From contig NZ_JACBJQ010000018.1 in the NCBI RefSeq assembly GCF_013404075.1, positions 62,001-126,000 of the forward strand: a DNA stretch of 64,000 bases, written 5' to 3'. Position numbers and translations under genes: made by a program. This document shows positions 54,038 to 62,950 of this stretch, one piece after another; position 1 is the first letter of the stretch, and each line of letters starts with the position of its first letter. The stretch is from Mycolicibacterium vinylchloridicum (GTDB taxonomy: Bacteria > Actinomycetota > Actinomycetes > Mycobacteriales > Mycobacteriaceae). Under the pieces are notes generated by a model that saw only the letters and a list, made by a program, of their open reading frames with translations, searched no databases and was not told the origin of the DNA.

Positions 54038-54451
54038 TCACGCCAGACGGCGCACTCCGAGGTACTGCAGGACCGCGAACGTCGCGGTGTACACGGCGGC
54101 GGCCAGCACGGAGATCACCCCGAAGGTGGTCAACGGCAACACCCCCGCCTCCGCGACGGCCAGGAAGCCGACCGTGCCGACGCCGTTGAAGAGCGCCATG
54201 CCGGTGCCGACCCGGCGGAGGTCCGGCGCGGCGGCGAGCGCGTAGACGACTAGGCCGCACAGCACGAACGCCGCGCCGGCGAGGTAGCCCTGAGCCGAGG
54301 TCAGTCCGGTCAGCCGGCCCAGCGGGTCGGCCATTGTCGCGATGCCCAGTCCGAGCACACCGGTCAGGGTGGCGTCGACGCGCATCGCGAAGCGCAGGAG
54401 TGAGTCGGTGGAATCAGACAACGGTTGGTGTCTGGTGATGATGGCGGTCAT
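54038..54451 (-). CDS. Four-helix integral membrane protein, paralogue A
   Basis: About 137 residues from the ATG at 54451. TDSLLRFAMRVDATLTGVLG and the closing FAVLQYLGVRRLA match its neighbour residue by residue in the ends, with divergence in the middle. Four predicted transmembrane helices, no charged active-site residues. The intergenic gap to the partner is about 100 bases and no gene lies between them. An earlier in-frame start at 54460 is possible. Confidence 0.7.
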   Translation of the reverse strand: MTAIITRHQPLSDSTDSLLRFAMRVDATLTGVLGLGIATMADPLGRLTGLTSAQGYLAGAAFVLCGLVVYALAAAPDLRRVGTGMALFNGVGTVGFLAVAEAGVLPLTTFGVISVLAAAVYTATFAVLQYLGVRRLA

Positions 54452-54520
54452 GTCCATCACGGTGCTCAGATCGCACTGCCAGATCGACGCCTGGCGCTGC
54501 CAGTTACTGCCAGGTGCAGC

Positions 54521-55894
54521 TCAGGGCTGGGAAACGGTGATCCGGCCGCGCAGATCCGCCGCGATCAGCTTCGCCGCCGCGTTCTGCCAGTTGTGCAGCG
54601 AGCGCTGCGGCACCTCGGTGACGAACCACTGCCAGGCCTGCCGCGCCACCGGGTCCAGGCCCGCGGGTGTGGCGTTCTGGGCGTAGGCCCGCACCCCGAC
54701 GACGTACGGGAAGTACAGCGAGTTGTAGTAGCGCCAGTGCTCGGTGGTACCGAACGAACCGCCACTGCGTGGCTTCAGCCGCGCGATGTGCTCGGCCAGC
54801 AGCGCCTTGAGCTCGTTGGCCCGCTCCAGCGGCTGATCGGGCGCGCCGCGGGCAGCCAGCCGCTCGTCGATGACGGGCAGCTGGGTCAGCGGGCTCGCGA
54901 CGAGTTTGGACAGATCGCCGTAGTGGCCCAGCGCGCGACGGGTCAGCCGGGCGAAGGCCTCGTCGTCGAGGGCATCGAGCGGGTTGGCCGCCACCAGCGG
55001 CAGTGCGGCCTCGGCACCGCGCAGCGCGGCCCGTTCGGCCCGCAACGCCGGCGAGCGGGAGAACGCCAGCCGGTCCAACAGTCCGGCGAGTGGGTCCGCC
55101 AGCACGTTGATGGCGACCGCGACGGCAAGGCTGGTGAACAGCAGCACGGTCAGCGCGGTTCGCCCCGGCCCGTCGGCGCCGGTGACCGCCATCCCGATCA
55201 GCGATTGGCCGCCGAACAGCACCGCCACCACCAGACTTCCGGTGAACGACCGCAGCATGTCGGCCCGCAGCGCCTGACCCTCGTCGAAGGCGTCCCACAA
55301 GGCGACCGCGACACCGAGCAGCAGCACGTCGAAGCAGGTGGACGCCAGCGCCAACCAGCTCGGCACCAGGCCCAGCGGAATCACCAGGACCGCGTTACCC
55401 AGCGCGAAGAACAACGTCGCGACGATCACCACCCCGGCTACCCGGCCGGGCTGCGCGGGTCGTCGCACCGCGGCGACCATCGCGCCCAGCGTCGAGGACG
55501 AGATCGCCGCGAACATCACCCAGTGGCCGGGCCGCAGCGGACCCACGACGCTGCCGGCCATCACCGCACCCAGCAACGTCACGGCGGCGACGATGGCGAT
55601 CAGTGTCAGTTCGGTGGCCCGGCTGCGCCACGTGTCGATCGGCCGGGCCAGCTCCAGGACGACGGCGAACCACGCCACCCCCGGCACGGCGACGAGATAG
55701 ATCTCGATCTGACCCAGCAGCTCGGCGTGGGCGACGCTCACCACCCGCACCGCGTCCAGGGCCACCACCGCAGCGAACCCGCACAACCCGACGGAGGCCA
55801 GCGCCAGGACCGGCTTTCGCGGATCACGCGCCAGCAGATACAAGCCCAGCCACCAGCTCAGCGTGAAGACCACCGCCGACAGCGCAGCCATCAC
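54521..55894 (-). CDS. Large multi-TM protein of unknown function
   Basis: The product is 457 residues. The N-terminal half (about 1-280) has seven to eight transmembrane helices, reminiscent of 7TM receptor/kinase sensor modules, but no kinase or other output domain follows. The C-terminal half is soluble and helical, including LTRRALGHYGDLSKLVASPL and HWRYYNSLYFPYVVGVRAY. Family unknown. GTG start overlaps the uppS stop by 4 bases (ATG 3 bases on is possible), so it is coupled to the Z-prenyl synthase gene. Confidence 0.65.
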   Translation of the reverse strand: MMAALSAVVFTLSWWLGLYLLARDPRKPVLALASVGLCGFAAVVALDAVRVVSVAHAELLGQIEIYLVAVPGVAWFAVVLELARPIDTWRSRATELTLIAIVAAVTLLGAVMAGSVVGPLRPGHWVMFAAISSSTLGAMVAAVRRPAQPGRVAGVVIVATLFFALGNAVLVIPLGLVPSWLALASTCFDVLLLGVAVALWDAFDEGQALRADMLRSFTGSLVVAVLFGGQSLIGMAVTGADGPGRTALTVLLFTSLAVAVAINVLADPLAGLLDRLAFSRSPALRAERAALRGAEAALPLVAANPLDALDDEAFARLTRRALGHYGDLSKLVASPLTQLPVIDERLAARGAPDQPLERANELKALLAEHIARLKPRSGGSFGTTEHWRYYNSLYFPYVVGVRAYAQNATPAGLDPVARQAWQWFVTEVPQRSLHNWQNAAAKLIAADLRGRITVSQP

Positions 55895-56685
55895 ACGCCG
55901 AATCGACGATGTCTGCGGCTATACGCGCGCAGCGCGCGAAGGAAGTCGACCCGGCGGAACGCCGGCCAGTGCGCCTCGGTGAACCACATCTCCGAGTACG
56001 CGCTCTGCCACAGCAGGAACCCGGAGAGGCGCTGCTCCCCGGAGGTCCGGATCACCAAATCGGGATCGGGCTGCCCGGAGGTGTACAGGTTTTCGGAGAT
56101 GCCCTCGATCGTGACGGCGTCGATCAGCTGCTCGGGGCTGGCACCGTTGGCCAGCTCCTTGCCCAGCAGCGCCCGCACCGCGTCGACGATCTCCTGACGC
56201 CCGCCGTAACCGACGGCGACGTTGACGTGAAAGGAGGCCGGCGGCCGCCCCGCAGTGCTGTCCACGGCTTCGCGGAGCCGCCGCGCCGGCTCGTCTCCGA
56301 GCAATTCCAGATCGCCGACGGTCCGTACGCTCCACCGATTCGTCGGCGCGCAGATCTCCTCGACGACGTCGGTGATGATCTCGATGAGGCACGACAGTTC
56401 GTCAGGATCGCGCTGCAGATTCTCGGTGGACAGCAGGTACACCGTGGCCATCTCGATGCCGGATTCGGCGCACCAGCGCAGCATTTCGGCGATCTTGGCC
56501 GCGCCCATCCGGTAGCCGTACGCCACATCGTCGTGACCAGCGTCACGAGCCCAGCGCCGGTTGCCGTCGCACAGAACAGCGATATGGCGGGGTAGCTGGG
56601 ACTTGGAGTGCGCCAGTTCCTGGCGCAGCCGCATCTCGTAGAGCCGGTAGGCCGGGTCCTTGAGGCGAGGCGGAATGATCTCCAC
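55891..56685 (-). CDS. Short-chain Z-isoprenyl diphosphate synthase (Rv1086-like)
   Basis: About 264 residues from GTG at 56685, giving [20 protein letters not shown] as in Rv1086. Cis-prenyltransferase features: CDGNRRWAR (Asp, phosphate binding), [33 protein letters not shown]. Rv1086 makes omega,E,Z-farnesyl diphosphate, precursor of decaprenyl phosphate for wall synthesis, upstream of a UppS-type enzyme; the same role is likely. It overlaps the downstream multi-TM gene by 4 bases. The divergent hemolysin III gene starts 54 bases away. Confidence 0.9.
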   Translation of the reverse strand: MEIIPPRLKDPAYRLYEMRLRQELAHSKSQLPRHIAVLCDGNRRWARDAGHDDVAYGYRMGAAKIAEMLRWCAESGIEMATVYLLSTENLQRDPDELSCLIEIITDVVEEICAPTNRWSVRTVGDLELLGDEPARRLREAVDSTAGRPPASFHVNVAVGYGGRQEIVDAVRALLGKELANGASPEQLIDAVTIEGISENLYTSGQPDPDLVIRTSGEQRLSGFLLWQSAYSEMWFTEAHWPAFRRVDFLRALRAYSRRHRRFGV

Positions 56686-56739
56686 GACAAACCAGACTAC
56701 TGTGACGATCAGGTACCCCCGGGCGCGAATCGAGGTGAC

Positions 56740-57480
56740 ATGACCGCAGGAATCGAGACCGCCGACGAGGCTCAGCAGCCCCCGCCCCGCGCTTATGCCG
56801 AAGACTTCCCCGAAGCGGTCGTCGATGCTGCGGTCGAGTTCTTCGGCAAGCCCCGGGCTCGCGGCTGGATCCACGTGTACGCCGCGGGGATCGCCTTCAT
56901 CGCGGGCGCAGCGCTCATCTCGGTGTCATGGGCACTGGAGGGTCTGCGCGCGGGACTCTCGACGCTGGTCTACACGATCACGATCGTCGCGATGTTCGCC
57001 GTCAGCGGCACTTATCACCGGGTGAACTGGACGTCGCCCGCGGCGCGCAAATGGATGAAGCGCGCCGACCACTCGATGATCTTCATCTTCATCGCGGGCA
57101 GCTACACGCCGTTCGCGATGCTGGCCCTGCCCGAGCGCAGCGGCCTCGTGCTCCTCGCGATCGTGTGGGGCGGCGCGCTGGCCGGAGTGTTGCTCAAGAT
57201 GTTCTGGCCGTCGGCGCCGCGCTGGGTCGGGGTGCCGCTGTACCTGCTGCTCGGCTGGGTCGCGGCGTGGTTCATCGTCCCGATCATGAACGGCGCCGGT
57301 GTCGCGGCGCTGGTGCTGCTGATCGTCGGCGGCGCGCTGTACAGCATCGGCGGCGTGCTCTACGCACTGAAATGGCCGAACCCGTGGCCGACGACATTCG
57401 GCCACCACGAGTTCTTCCACGCGTGCACCGCGGTAGCGGCCCTCTGCCACTACATCGCGATGTGGTTCGCGGTGTTCTAG
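56740..57480 (+). CDS. Hemolysin III / PAQR-like membrane protein
   Basis: The product is 246 residues. Seven transmembrane helices; conserved [25 protein letters not shown] and the C-terminal [21 protein letters not shown] provide the zinc-binding His of the PAQR/TrhA family. The family affects membrane lipid homeostasis; hemolytic activity is doubtful in vivo. It is the Rv1085c counterpart. GAGG is four bases before the ATG, slightly close. It converges with the KSI-like gene at its 3' end. Confidence 0.88.
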   Translation: MTAGIETADEAQQPPPRAYAEDFPEAVVDAAVEFFGKPRARGWIHVYAAGIAFIAGAALISVSWALEGLRAGLSTLVYTITIVAMFAVSGTYHRVNWTSPAARKWMKRADHSMIFIFIAGSYTPFAMLALPERSGLVLLAIVWGGALAGVLLKMFWPSAPRWVGVPLYLLLGWVAAWFIVPIMNGAGVAALVLLIVGGALYSIGGVLYALKWPNPWPTTFGHHEFFHACTAVAALCHYIAMWFAVF

Positions 57481-57483
57481 GGG

Positions 57484-57849
57484 TTAAAGAGTAGTGACGT
57501 TCTCCGGGCCCCAGTAGGCCTTCATCGAGGTGACCAGACCGTCGGCGTTGAACGTCATCACCTCGATGACCTCGATGCGCATGGCGCCGGCGACGGTCAG
57601 CGCGAACAGGAACGCCGCCTCGTGGCCACCGGAGCGGAACTCCAGGAGCTCAGCCTTGCACTCGGCACCTTCGACCGCCTTGTAGAAGCCTTCGATGGCC
57701 TGCCGGCCGATGTGGACGTCACCACCACCGACCGGGTCCTCCAGGGTGGCGTCCTCGGCGTACAGCGCTGCGACTTTGGCGGCACTGCCCGCGGCGACGG
57801 TGTCGAGGTAGCGGTTGACCAGGGCTTTGAGATCGAGGGCATCGCTCAT
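57484..57849 (-). CDS. NTF2-fold ketosteroid isomerase-like protein
   Basis: The product is 121 residues, starting at ATG 57849. The pattern LVNRYLDTVAAGSAAKVAAL, YAEDATLEDPVGGG, IGRQAIEGFYKAV and VIEVMTFNADGLVTSM is that of ketosteroid-isomerase-like proteins; an Asp in EDPVGG is at the place of the catalytic base in delta-5-3-ketosteroid isomerase. Activity on steroids is possible but unproven. It is 11 bases downstream of the YyaL-like gene, likely in the mca operon. Confidence 0.72.
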   Translation of the reverse strand: MSDALDLKALVNRYLDTVAAGSAAKVAALYAEDATLEDPVGGGDVHIGRQAIEGFYKAVEGAECKAELLEFRSGGHEAAFLFALTVAGAMRIEVIEVMTFNADGLVTSMKAYWGPENVTTL

Positions 57850-57860
57850 GGCCGCAAACG

Positions 57861-59861
57861 CTACACGGGCACGCCCAGCGCGTCGGCGAGTTCCCTGGCC
57901 CCGGTCACCGGCAGGTCGCACGTGCGGCCGCGGCAGACGTAGGCCGCGTCGTTTCCGTTGACCTGGTCGCGGCCTTCCAAAAGCGGCGAGGAGTCGACGG
58001 CGCCGCCGACCACAATGGTGCCGCCGGGTGCCAACTGTCTTGCGGCGGCAAGTAATTCAGAATCCGGGCGGTCGCTGGAGACGGCTACCTGCAGCGGGCC
58101 GCGGACGGCCGCCTCGGCGACCGCCAGCCAATGCCCGGACGACCGCGGCGCGCGGGCCAGCAGCGGCGAGTGCGCCAGCAAGGTGTCCTGGGCCGCCTGC
58201 CCGTAGCGGACCGCGCGGTCGGCGTCGACCAGGTGAGCCGCGGTCAGCAGGGCCTCCGCGATCGACGAGGCGCCCGACGGTGTGGCCCCGTCCAGCGGGT
58301 CGGCGGGCCGGACCATCAACTGCTCGGCGTCGTCGGCGGTGTCGAACCACCGGCCCGGGCGCTCGGGGTCGGCGAAATGGTCCAGCGCCACGTCGATCAG
58401 ATCAGTCGCGGAGCGCAGCCACGTGTCGTTGCCGGTGAGCTGATAGAGCGCCAGCAGTCCGGTGGCCAACGCAGCGTGGTCCTCGAGGATCGCCGCGCTC
58501 TCGCCGACGACGCCGCCCAGGCTGGCCCGCCGCAGCCGGCCATCGACGATGTGCAGGTCGAGTACGGCGGCGGCGCAACGCTCTGCCGCCCTCAGTAGTT
58601 GCGGAACATCAAGGGCCACACTGGCTTCGGTCAGCGCGGTGATCGCGAACCCATTCCACGCAGTGACGATCTTGTCGTCGCGGGCGGGTTGCGCCCTGGT
58701 CAGCCGGGAGGCCAGCAGTGCCAACCGGACGCGTTCGAATCGCTGCGCGTTGTCGGGATCGGCCGGCAGCCGCAGCACCGACGTCCCGTGTTCGAAGGTT
58801 CCGCTGTCGGTGACATCGAAAAGGTTTGCAGCCCAACGTCCGTCGTCATCACCTAGCACTTCGCACAGCTGCTCGGGCGTCCACACGTACGTCGACCCCT
58901 CGACTCCGGCGGCGTCAGCGTCCAGAGCCGAGGTGAACATGTCGCCGTCGGCGAGGTCGTCGAGCAGGAAGCCCGCGGTCTGCGCAGAAATCCGGCGCGC
59001 CAGCGGATCTCCCGTGCGCCTGGCCCAATGCGCATATGCCCGCAACAGCAAGGCGTTGTCGTACAGCATCTTCTCGAAGTGCGGCACGACCCAGTCGGCA
59101 TCGACGCTGTAGCGGGCGAAGCCACCGGCCAACTGGTCGTAGATGCCGCCGCGGGCCATCGCGGTCCCGGTGCGGATCACCGCCTCCAGCGGCAGCGTCG
59201 ACCCGGTGCGCTCAAAGGACCGCAGCAGCGCCTCCAGCAGAGCCGACGGCGGAAACTTGGGCGCCCCGCCGAAGCCCCCGCGCTCGGGGTCCTCGTCACG
59301 CAGGATCGCCGCGGCAGCATGATCGCACAGCGCGGCGTTGATCTCCGGCCCGCCGTCGGGCAACCCGGCTGCCATCCGCCGCAGCTCGCCGGCCACCTGA
59401 TCGGACGCCTCCTCGACGTCGCGGCGCTGGGTCTTCCAGGTCTCGGCGACCGCGTCCAGCAACTGCAGGAACTGCGGCTTCGGGTAGTAGGTGCCGCAGA
59501 AGAACGGCCGGCCGTCCGGGGTCAGGAAACAGGTCATGGGCCAGCCGCCCTGCCCGGTCATCGCCACCGTCGCGTTCATGTACACCGCGTCGAGGTCCGG
59601 CCGCTCCTCGCGGTCGACCTTGATGCAGACGAAGCCGGCGTTCATCACCGCTGCGACGTCCTCGTCCTCGAACGACTCATGGGCCATCACATGGCACCAG
59701 TGGCAGGCGGCATAGCCGACCGAAAGCAGGATCGGGACGTCGCGCGCGGCGGCCTCGGCGAGGACCTCGGGGGTCCACTGCTGCCAGTGGACGGGATTGT
59801 CGGCGTGCTGACGCAGGTAGGGGCTGGTGGCGCTGGCGAGCGCGTTACCCGCCGGGCTCAT
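57861..59861 (-). CDS. YyaL/SSP411-like thioredoxin-domain protein (Rv1084-like)
   Basis: The product is 666 residues. The N-terminal thioredoxin-like domain holds ACHWCHVMAHESFED with a CxxC pair; the larger C-terminal portion is an (alpha/alpha)6 barrel like N-acylglucosamine 2-epimerase/cellobiose-epimerase folds (FEKMLYDNALLLRAYAHWA). Biochemical role unsettled. It overlaps the small membrane-protein gene upstream by 17 bases. Part of the mca-containing operon. Confidence 0.9.
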   Translation of the reverse strand: MSPAGNALASATSPYLRQHADNPVHWQQWTPEVLAEAAARDVPILLSVGYAACHWCHVMAHESFEDEDVAAVMNAGFVCIKVDREERPDLDAVYMNATVAMTGQGGWPMTCFLTPDGRPFFCGTYYPKPQFLQLLDAVAETWKTQRRDVEEASDQVAGELRRMAAGLPDGGPEINAALCDHAAAAILRDEDPERGGFGGAPKFPPSALLEALLRSFERTGSTLPLEAVIRTGTAMARGGIYDQLAGGFARYSVDADWVVPHFEKMLYDNALLLRAYAHWARRTGDPLARRISAQTAGFLLDDLADGDMFTSALDADAAGVEGSTYVWTPEQLCEVLGDDDGRWAANLFDVTDSGTFEHGTSVLRLPADPDNAQRFERVRLALLASRLTRAQPARDDKIVTAWNGFAITALTEASVALDVPQLLRAAERCAAAVLDLHIVDGRLRRASLGGVVGESAAILEDHAALATGLLALYQLTGNDTWLRSATDLIDVALDHFADPERPGRWFDTADDAEQLMVRPADPLDGATPSGASSIAEALLTAAHLVDADRAVRYGQAAQDTLLAHSPLLARAPRSSGHWLAVAEAAVRGPLQVAVSSDRPDSELLAAARQLAPGGTIVVGGAVDSSPLLEGRDQVNGNDAAYVCRGRTCDLPVTGARELADALGVPV

Positions 59862-60120
59862 GCGGAGGCTTCGCCGGGGGGCGCTCGGAACTCGCCACGT
59901 CGTCCGTCGACGCGCCGACGGCTTCGCCGTCGAGGGGCTCGCCGGGCTCCTGTTCGAAACTCTGCGGCAGCTTTTTCAGGTGCCGGTTCATCGACCACAC
60001 CAGCACGAAGACGCAGATCAGCAGGATCACGACGATCAGCAGGCCGATCGGACTGGCCTTACCGAAGTCCGGGCCGGTGTTCTTCGGCTGGTCCGCCAGC
60101 ACCGACAACAGTTCATTCAC
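59845..60120 (-). CDS. Small membrane protein (Rv1083-like)
   Basis: The product is 91 residues. An extracytoplasmic N-terminus (about 1-25), one transmembrane helix (about 26-43, [18 protein letters not shown]), then an acidic/Pro-rich cytosolic tail with [15 protein letters not shown]. Function unknown. It overlaps mca by 4 bases (ATGA) and the YyaL-like gene by 17, so it is embedded in the operon and conserved in that position in mycobacteria. Confidence 0.8.
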   Translation of the reverse strand: MNELLSVLADQPKNTGPDFGKASPIGLLIVVILLICVFVLVWSMNRHLKKLPQSFEQEPGEPLDGEAVGASTDDVASSERPPAKPPHEPGG

Positions 60121-60989
60121 TCGAAGATCTCGATTCCGGCGAACAGGTCATCTTCAGGGAGCTTGGCGGGCACCCGCGATCGAGCCAGTTCGAACTCCTC
60201 GGTGGGCCACAAGCGTTGCTGCCACTCTATGGGTGTCGCGAAGAAGAATCCGTCGGGGTCGATCTGGGTAGCGTGCGCCTTGAGCGCCTCGTCGCGTTGG
60301 TTGAAGTACTCCGAGCAGAGCACCCGGGTGGTCACGCGCCCGGCGAAGACGTCGATCTCGGGATCCCACTTCTTCAACCAGTCCGCGAACGGGCCCTCCT
60401 GACCATGCTTGGCGAACTCGTCCTGAAGCAGCTGCAGGCGGGCCCGCAGAAAACCGTGGTTGTAGTAGAGCTTGCTGACCTGCCAGGGTTCGCCGGCCTC
60501 GGGGTACAGCCGGTAGTCGGCGGCGGCTTCGTAGGCGGCCACCGAAACCTGGTGGCAGCGAATGTGGTCCGGGTGCGGGTATCCGCCGTTCTCGTCATAC
60601 GTCGTCATGACGTGCGGACGGAATTCGCGGATCAGCTTGACCAGGGCTTCCACCGGCTGTTCGATCGGCACCACTGCGAAGCAGCCCTCGGGCAGCGGCG
60701 GCAGGGGGTCGCCCTCGGGCAGCCCGGAGTCGACGAATCCCAGCCATCGGTGTTCGACGCCGAGGATCTCCGCCGCCCTGGCCATCTCGTCACGACGGAT
60801 GTCGGTGATGCGGTCACGCACCTCCGGCAGGTCCATCGCCGGGTTGAGGATGTCGCCGCGCTCGCCGCCGGTCAGCGTCACCACCTGAACGCGGTGGCCT
60901 TCAGCCGCATACCGCGCAGCCGTCGCAGCGCCCTTGCTTGACTCGTCGTCCGGATGGGCGTGAACGGCCATCAACCGCAGTTCGGTCAC
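60117..60989 (-). CDS. mca: Mycothiol S-conjugate amidase
   Basis: The product is 290 residues from GTG at 60989. LmbE-family zinc amidase: HPDDESSKG (metal-binding His/Asp/Asp) near the start and YPHPDH with the third His. Mca cleaves mycothiol S-conjugates to mercapturic acids for export, detoxifying electrophiles; the paralogue MshB is a shorter biosynthetic enzyme. The size and C-terminal [19 protein letters not shown] are those of Mca. It opens a four-gene minus-strand operon. Confidence 0.93.
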   Translation of the reverse strand: MTELRLMAVHAHPDDESSKGAATAARYAAEGHRVQVVTLTGGERGDILNPAMDLPEVRDRITDIRRDEMARAAEILGVEHRWLGFVDSGLPEGDPLPPLPEGCFAVVPIEQPVEALVKLIREFRPHVMTTYDENGGYPHPDHIRCHQVSVAAYEAAADYRLYPEAGEPWQVSKLYYNHGFLRARLQLLQDEFAKHGQEGPFADWLKKWDPEIDVFAGRVTTRVLCSEYFNQRDEALKAHATQIDPDGFFFATPIEWQQRLWPTEEFELARSRVPAKLPEDDLFAGIEIFE

Positions 60990-61130
60990 GTCTCCCCTGT
61001 ACTTGCTTGTGCCTCGTCGGTGCCTTACGTGCTGATGCAACAGATTCAGCACGCCCTATAGTCCAATAGTTCCATCCAGGCACGGATACCCGTAATCGAA
61101 GCCAGCCGACGAGAGACGCACCGCACACCG

Positions 61131-61565
61131 ATGACCGACAGTCCCCCGCAGCTTCCCGAGTCGCGATACGGACGCCAAGGGTTGCCGCCGGCGACCCGTC
61201 GCCGGGCGGCGTTCGCGCTGGGTGTGCTGGCTTTGGCCGCCGGTGTCGTTCTCGCGCTGATCGCCTACCAGCGCTTCGAGGGCAACGACGTCGAGGGTGC
61301 AATCGCGTCCTACGAGGTCGTCGACAACCAAACGGTGTCGGTGACGATCAGCGTGACCCGAAAGGACCCGTCGCAGCCGGTGCATTGCATCGTGCGGGCC
61401 CGGTCTCATGACGGCGTCGAGACCGGTCGACGGGAAATCCTGGTTCCACCGTCGCAGGCGACAACGGTGCAGGTCACGACCATGGTCAAGTCGTACAAAC
61501 GACCTTTCGTCGGCGATGTCTACGGCTGCGGGACCGACGTCCCGGGCTATCTGGTCGCCTCCTAA
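61131..61565 (+). CDS. DUF4307 membrane protein (Rv1081c-like)
   Basis: The product is 144 residues. Cytosolic start, one transmembrane helix (about 26-45, RRAAFALGVLALAAGVVLAL), and an extracytoplasmic beta domain with two cysteines (HCIVRARSHDG and VYGCGTD) that could form a disulfide. Function unknown. Conserved divergently from mca and upstream of greA. Confidence 0.82.
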   Translation: MTDSPPQLPESRYGRQGLPPATRRRAAFALGVLALAAGVVLALIAYQRFEGNDVEGAIASYEVVDNQTVSVTISVTRKDPSQPVHCIVRARSHDGVETGRREILVPPSQATTVQVTTMVKSYKRPFVGDVYGCGTDVPGYLVAS

Positions 61566-61627
61566 TCGGCATCCGCAGAACGAACAGCGAACTGCGAATG
61601 TATGAAAACCGACTGTCCTCACGGTGG

Positions 61628-61668
61628 TAGACTTGTCCGATACACGGTTCCTGCTGGGAGCCGTGTAT
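61628..61668 (+). promoter_or_regulatory. Predicted greA promoter -10 and strong leader hairpin
   Basis: TAGACT (61628-61633) is a plausible -10 box, placing transcription start near 61640. Exactly there begins a 29-base hairpin (61640-61668): a 12-base-pair stem (ATACACGGTTCC with GGAGCCGTGTAT, one G-U pair) and a 5-base loop. It may stabilise the mRNA 5' end, attenuate, or terminate the upstream gene; no T tract follows. No good -35 is seen. The leader up to greA is about 145 bases and contains no other convincing gene. Confidence 0.45.
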
Positions 61669-61785
61669 TGCTTCATTAGCGCGTTTGCTCGCAGCTCTTC
61701 GATGGCAATACACGGCAATCTTCCGGCAGCGACGACAGACTGCAACGCGAACAGCGCGGAACCAACGAATGAGGAGCGCGACGAG

Positions 61786-62280
61786 ATGACCGACACCCAG
61801 GTGACCTGGCTTACCCAGGAGTCGTATGACCGGCTCAAGACCGAGCTGGATCAGTTGATCGCCAATCGTCCGGTCATCGCCGCTGAGATCAACGACCGTC
61901 GTGAAGAGGGCGACCTGCGCGAGAACGGCGGCTACCACGCCGCCCGTGAGGAGCAGGGCCAGCAGGAGGCCCGGATTCGCCAGCTGCAGGAGTTGCTGAA
62001 CACCGCCAAGGTGGGCGAGGCGCCCAAGCAGTCCGGTGTCGCGCTGCCCGGTTCGGTGGTCAAGGTCTACTACGACGGCGACGAGTCCGACACCGAGACC
62101 TTCCTGATTGCCACCCGCCAGGAGGGCATCGACCACGACAAGCTCGAGGTCTATTCACCGAACTCGCCGCTTGGCGGCGCCCTGCTGAATGCCAAGGTCG
62201 GCGACACCCGCGAGTACAACGTGCCCAGCGGCAAGACCGTCAAGGTCACGCTGGTCACCGCCGAGCCCTACCACTCGTAA
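61786..62280 (+). CDS. greA: Transcription elongation factor GreA
   Basis: The product is 164 residues. N-terminal coiled coil with acidic tip ([17 protein letters not shown]) that enters the RNA polymerase secondary channel to trigger RNA cleavage, and a C-terminal FKBP-like domain. The start at 61786 has AGGAG nine bases upstream; the open frame extends further up but through the leader hairpin. GPP34-family gene follows after 10 bases. Confidence 0.95.
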   Translation: MTDTQVTWLTQESYDRLKTELDQLIANRPVIAAEINDRREEGDLRENGGYHAAREEQGQQEARIRQLQELLNTAKVGEAPKQSGVALPGSVVKVYYDGDESDTETFLIATRQEGIDHDKLEVYSPNSPLGGALLNAKVGDTREYNVPSGKTVKVTLVTAEPYHS

Positions 62281-62290
62281 CTCTCGGCCG

Positions 62291-62950
62291 TTGGCGCGCA
62301 TCGCCGAAGACCTCCTTCTGCTGCTGCTCGACAACGCCGCAGCCCAGCCCGGCCTCCAGCCCGCGCGGTTACAACCGCTACTCGCCGGTGCGGTCCTGCT
62401 CGACCTGGCCTATGACTGCCGGATCAGGCCGGCACTGCCGGAGGAGCCGGTGCCGGCCGACCGGCTTGTCGTGTTGATGGGGCCTGCCCCACTGGATCCC
62501 GTTGTGCGACCGGCATTGACACTGCTGCAAGAAGCACCGATCACCGCCGGCGCCGCGATCGCCAAGCTGCGCAAGCGCACTGAGGATCATGTGCTCGACC
62601 AACTGTTGCGCGCCGGACAGATCCATCAGATCGCGCTGTCGCAGAACCGATTTCGCCGCAATTCCTACGCATGGCCGTTGGCCAGCCGGACGCGGGTGGA
62701 CCAGGCGCGCTCGGCTCTGCTGGCGGCATTGTTCGACGGACACCGTCCCGACCCGACGACGGCGGCGATCGTCTCATTGCTGCATGCGACCCAGGCGCTG
62801 GGTGCGGTGCTGAGCCTCAACGACCGCGGCTGGCAGTGGGTCGTCAGCCGGGCCAGCGAAATCGCAAGTGGCACATGGGTTGACGACGAGAAGATGGCAG
62901 ACGTCAACCTCGCGGTGACCACGGCAGCAGTGCGCGCGGCGTTAGCTTAG
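62291..62950 (+). CDS. GPP34 (GOLPH3-like) family protein
   Basis: About 219 residues. It begins LARIAEDLLLLLLDNAAAQP; the only start codon at the right place is TTG 62291, because no ATG or GTG occurs in frame nearby. The helical repeats around DPVVRPALTLLQEAP and the ALFDGHRPDPTTAAIVSLLHA motif are typical of the GPP34/GOLPH3 family, which binds phosphoinositides in eukaryotes; bacterial members are of unknown role. It is probably co-transcribed with greA and overlaps metB by 9 bases. Confidence 0.78.
   Translation: MARIAEDLLLLLLDNAAAQPGLQPARLQPLLAGAVLLDLAYDCRIRPALPEEPVPADRLVVLMGPAPLDPVVRPALTLLQEAPITAGAAIAKLRKRTEDHVLDQLLRAGQIHQIALSQNRFRRNSYAWPLASRTRVDQARSALLAALFDGHRPDPTTAAIVSLLHATQALGAVLSLNDRGWQWVVSRASEIASGTWVDDEKMADVNLAVTTAAVRAALA

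Noticed and set aside
59028-60941. A 637-codon plus-strand frame opposite the YyaL-like gene and mca.
   Set aside because: Shadow frame; it spans two real, overlapping minus-strand genes with clear catalytic motifs.
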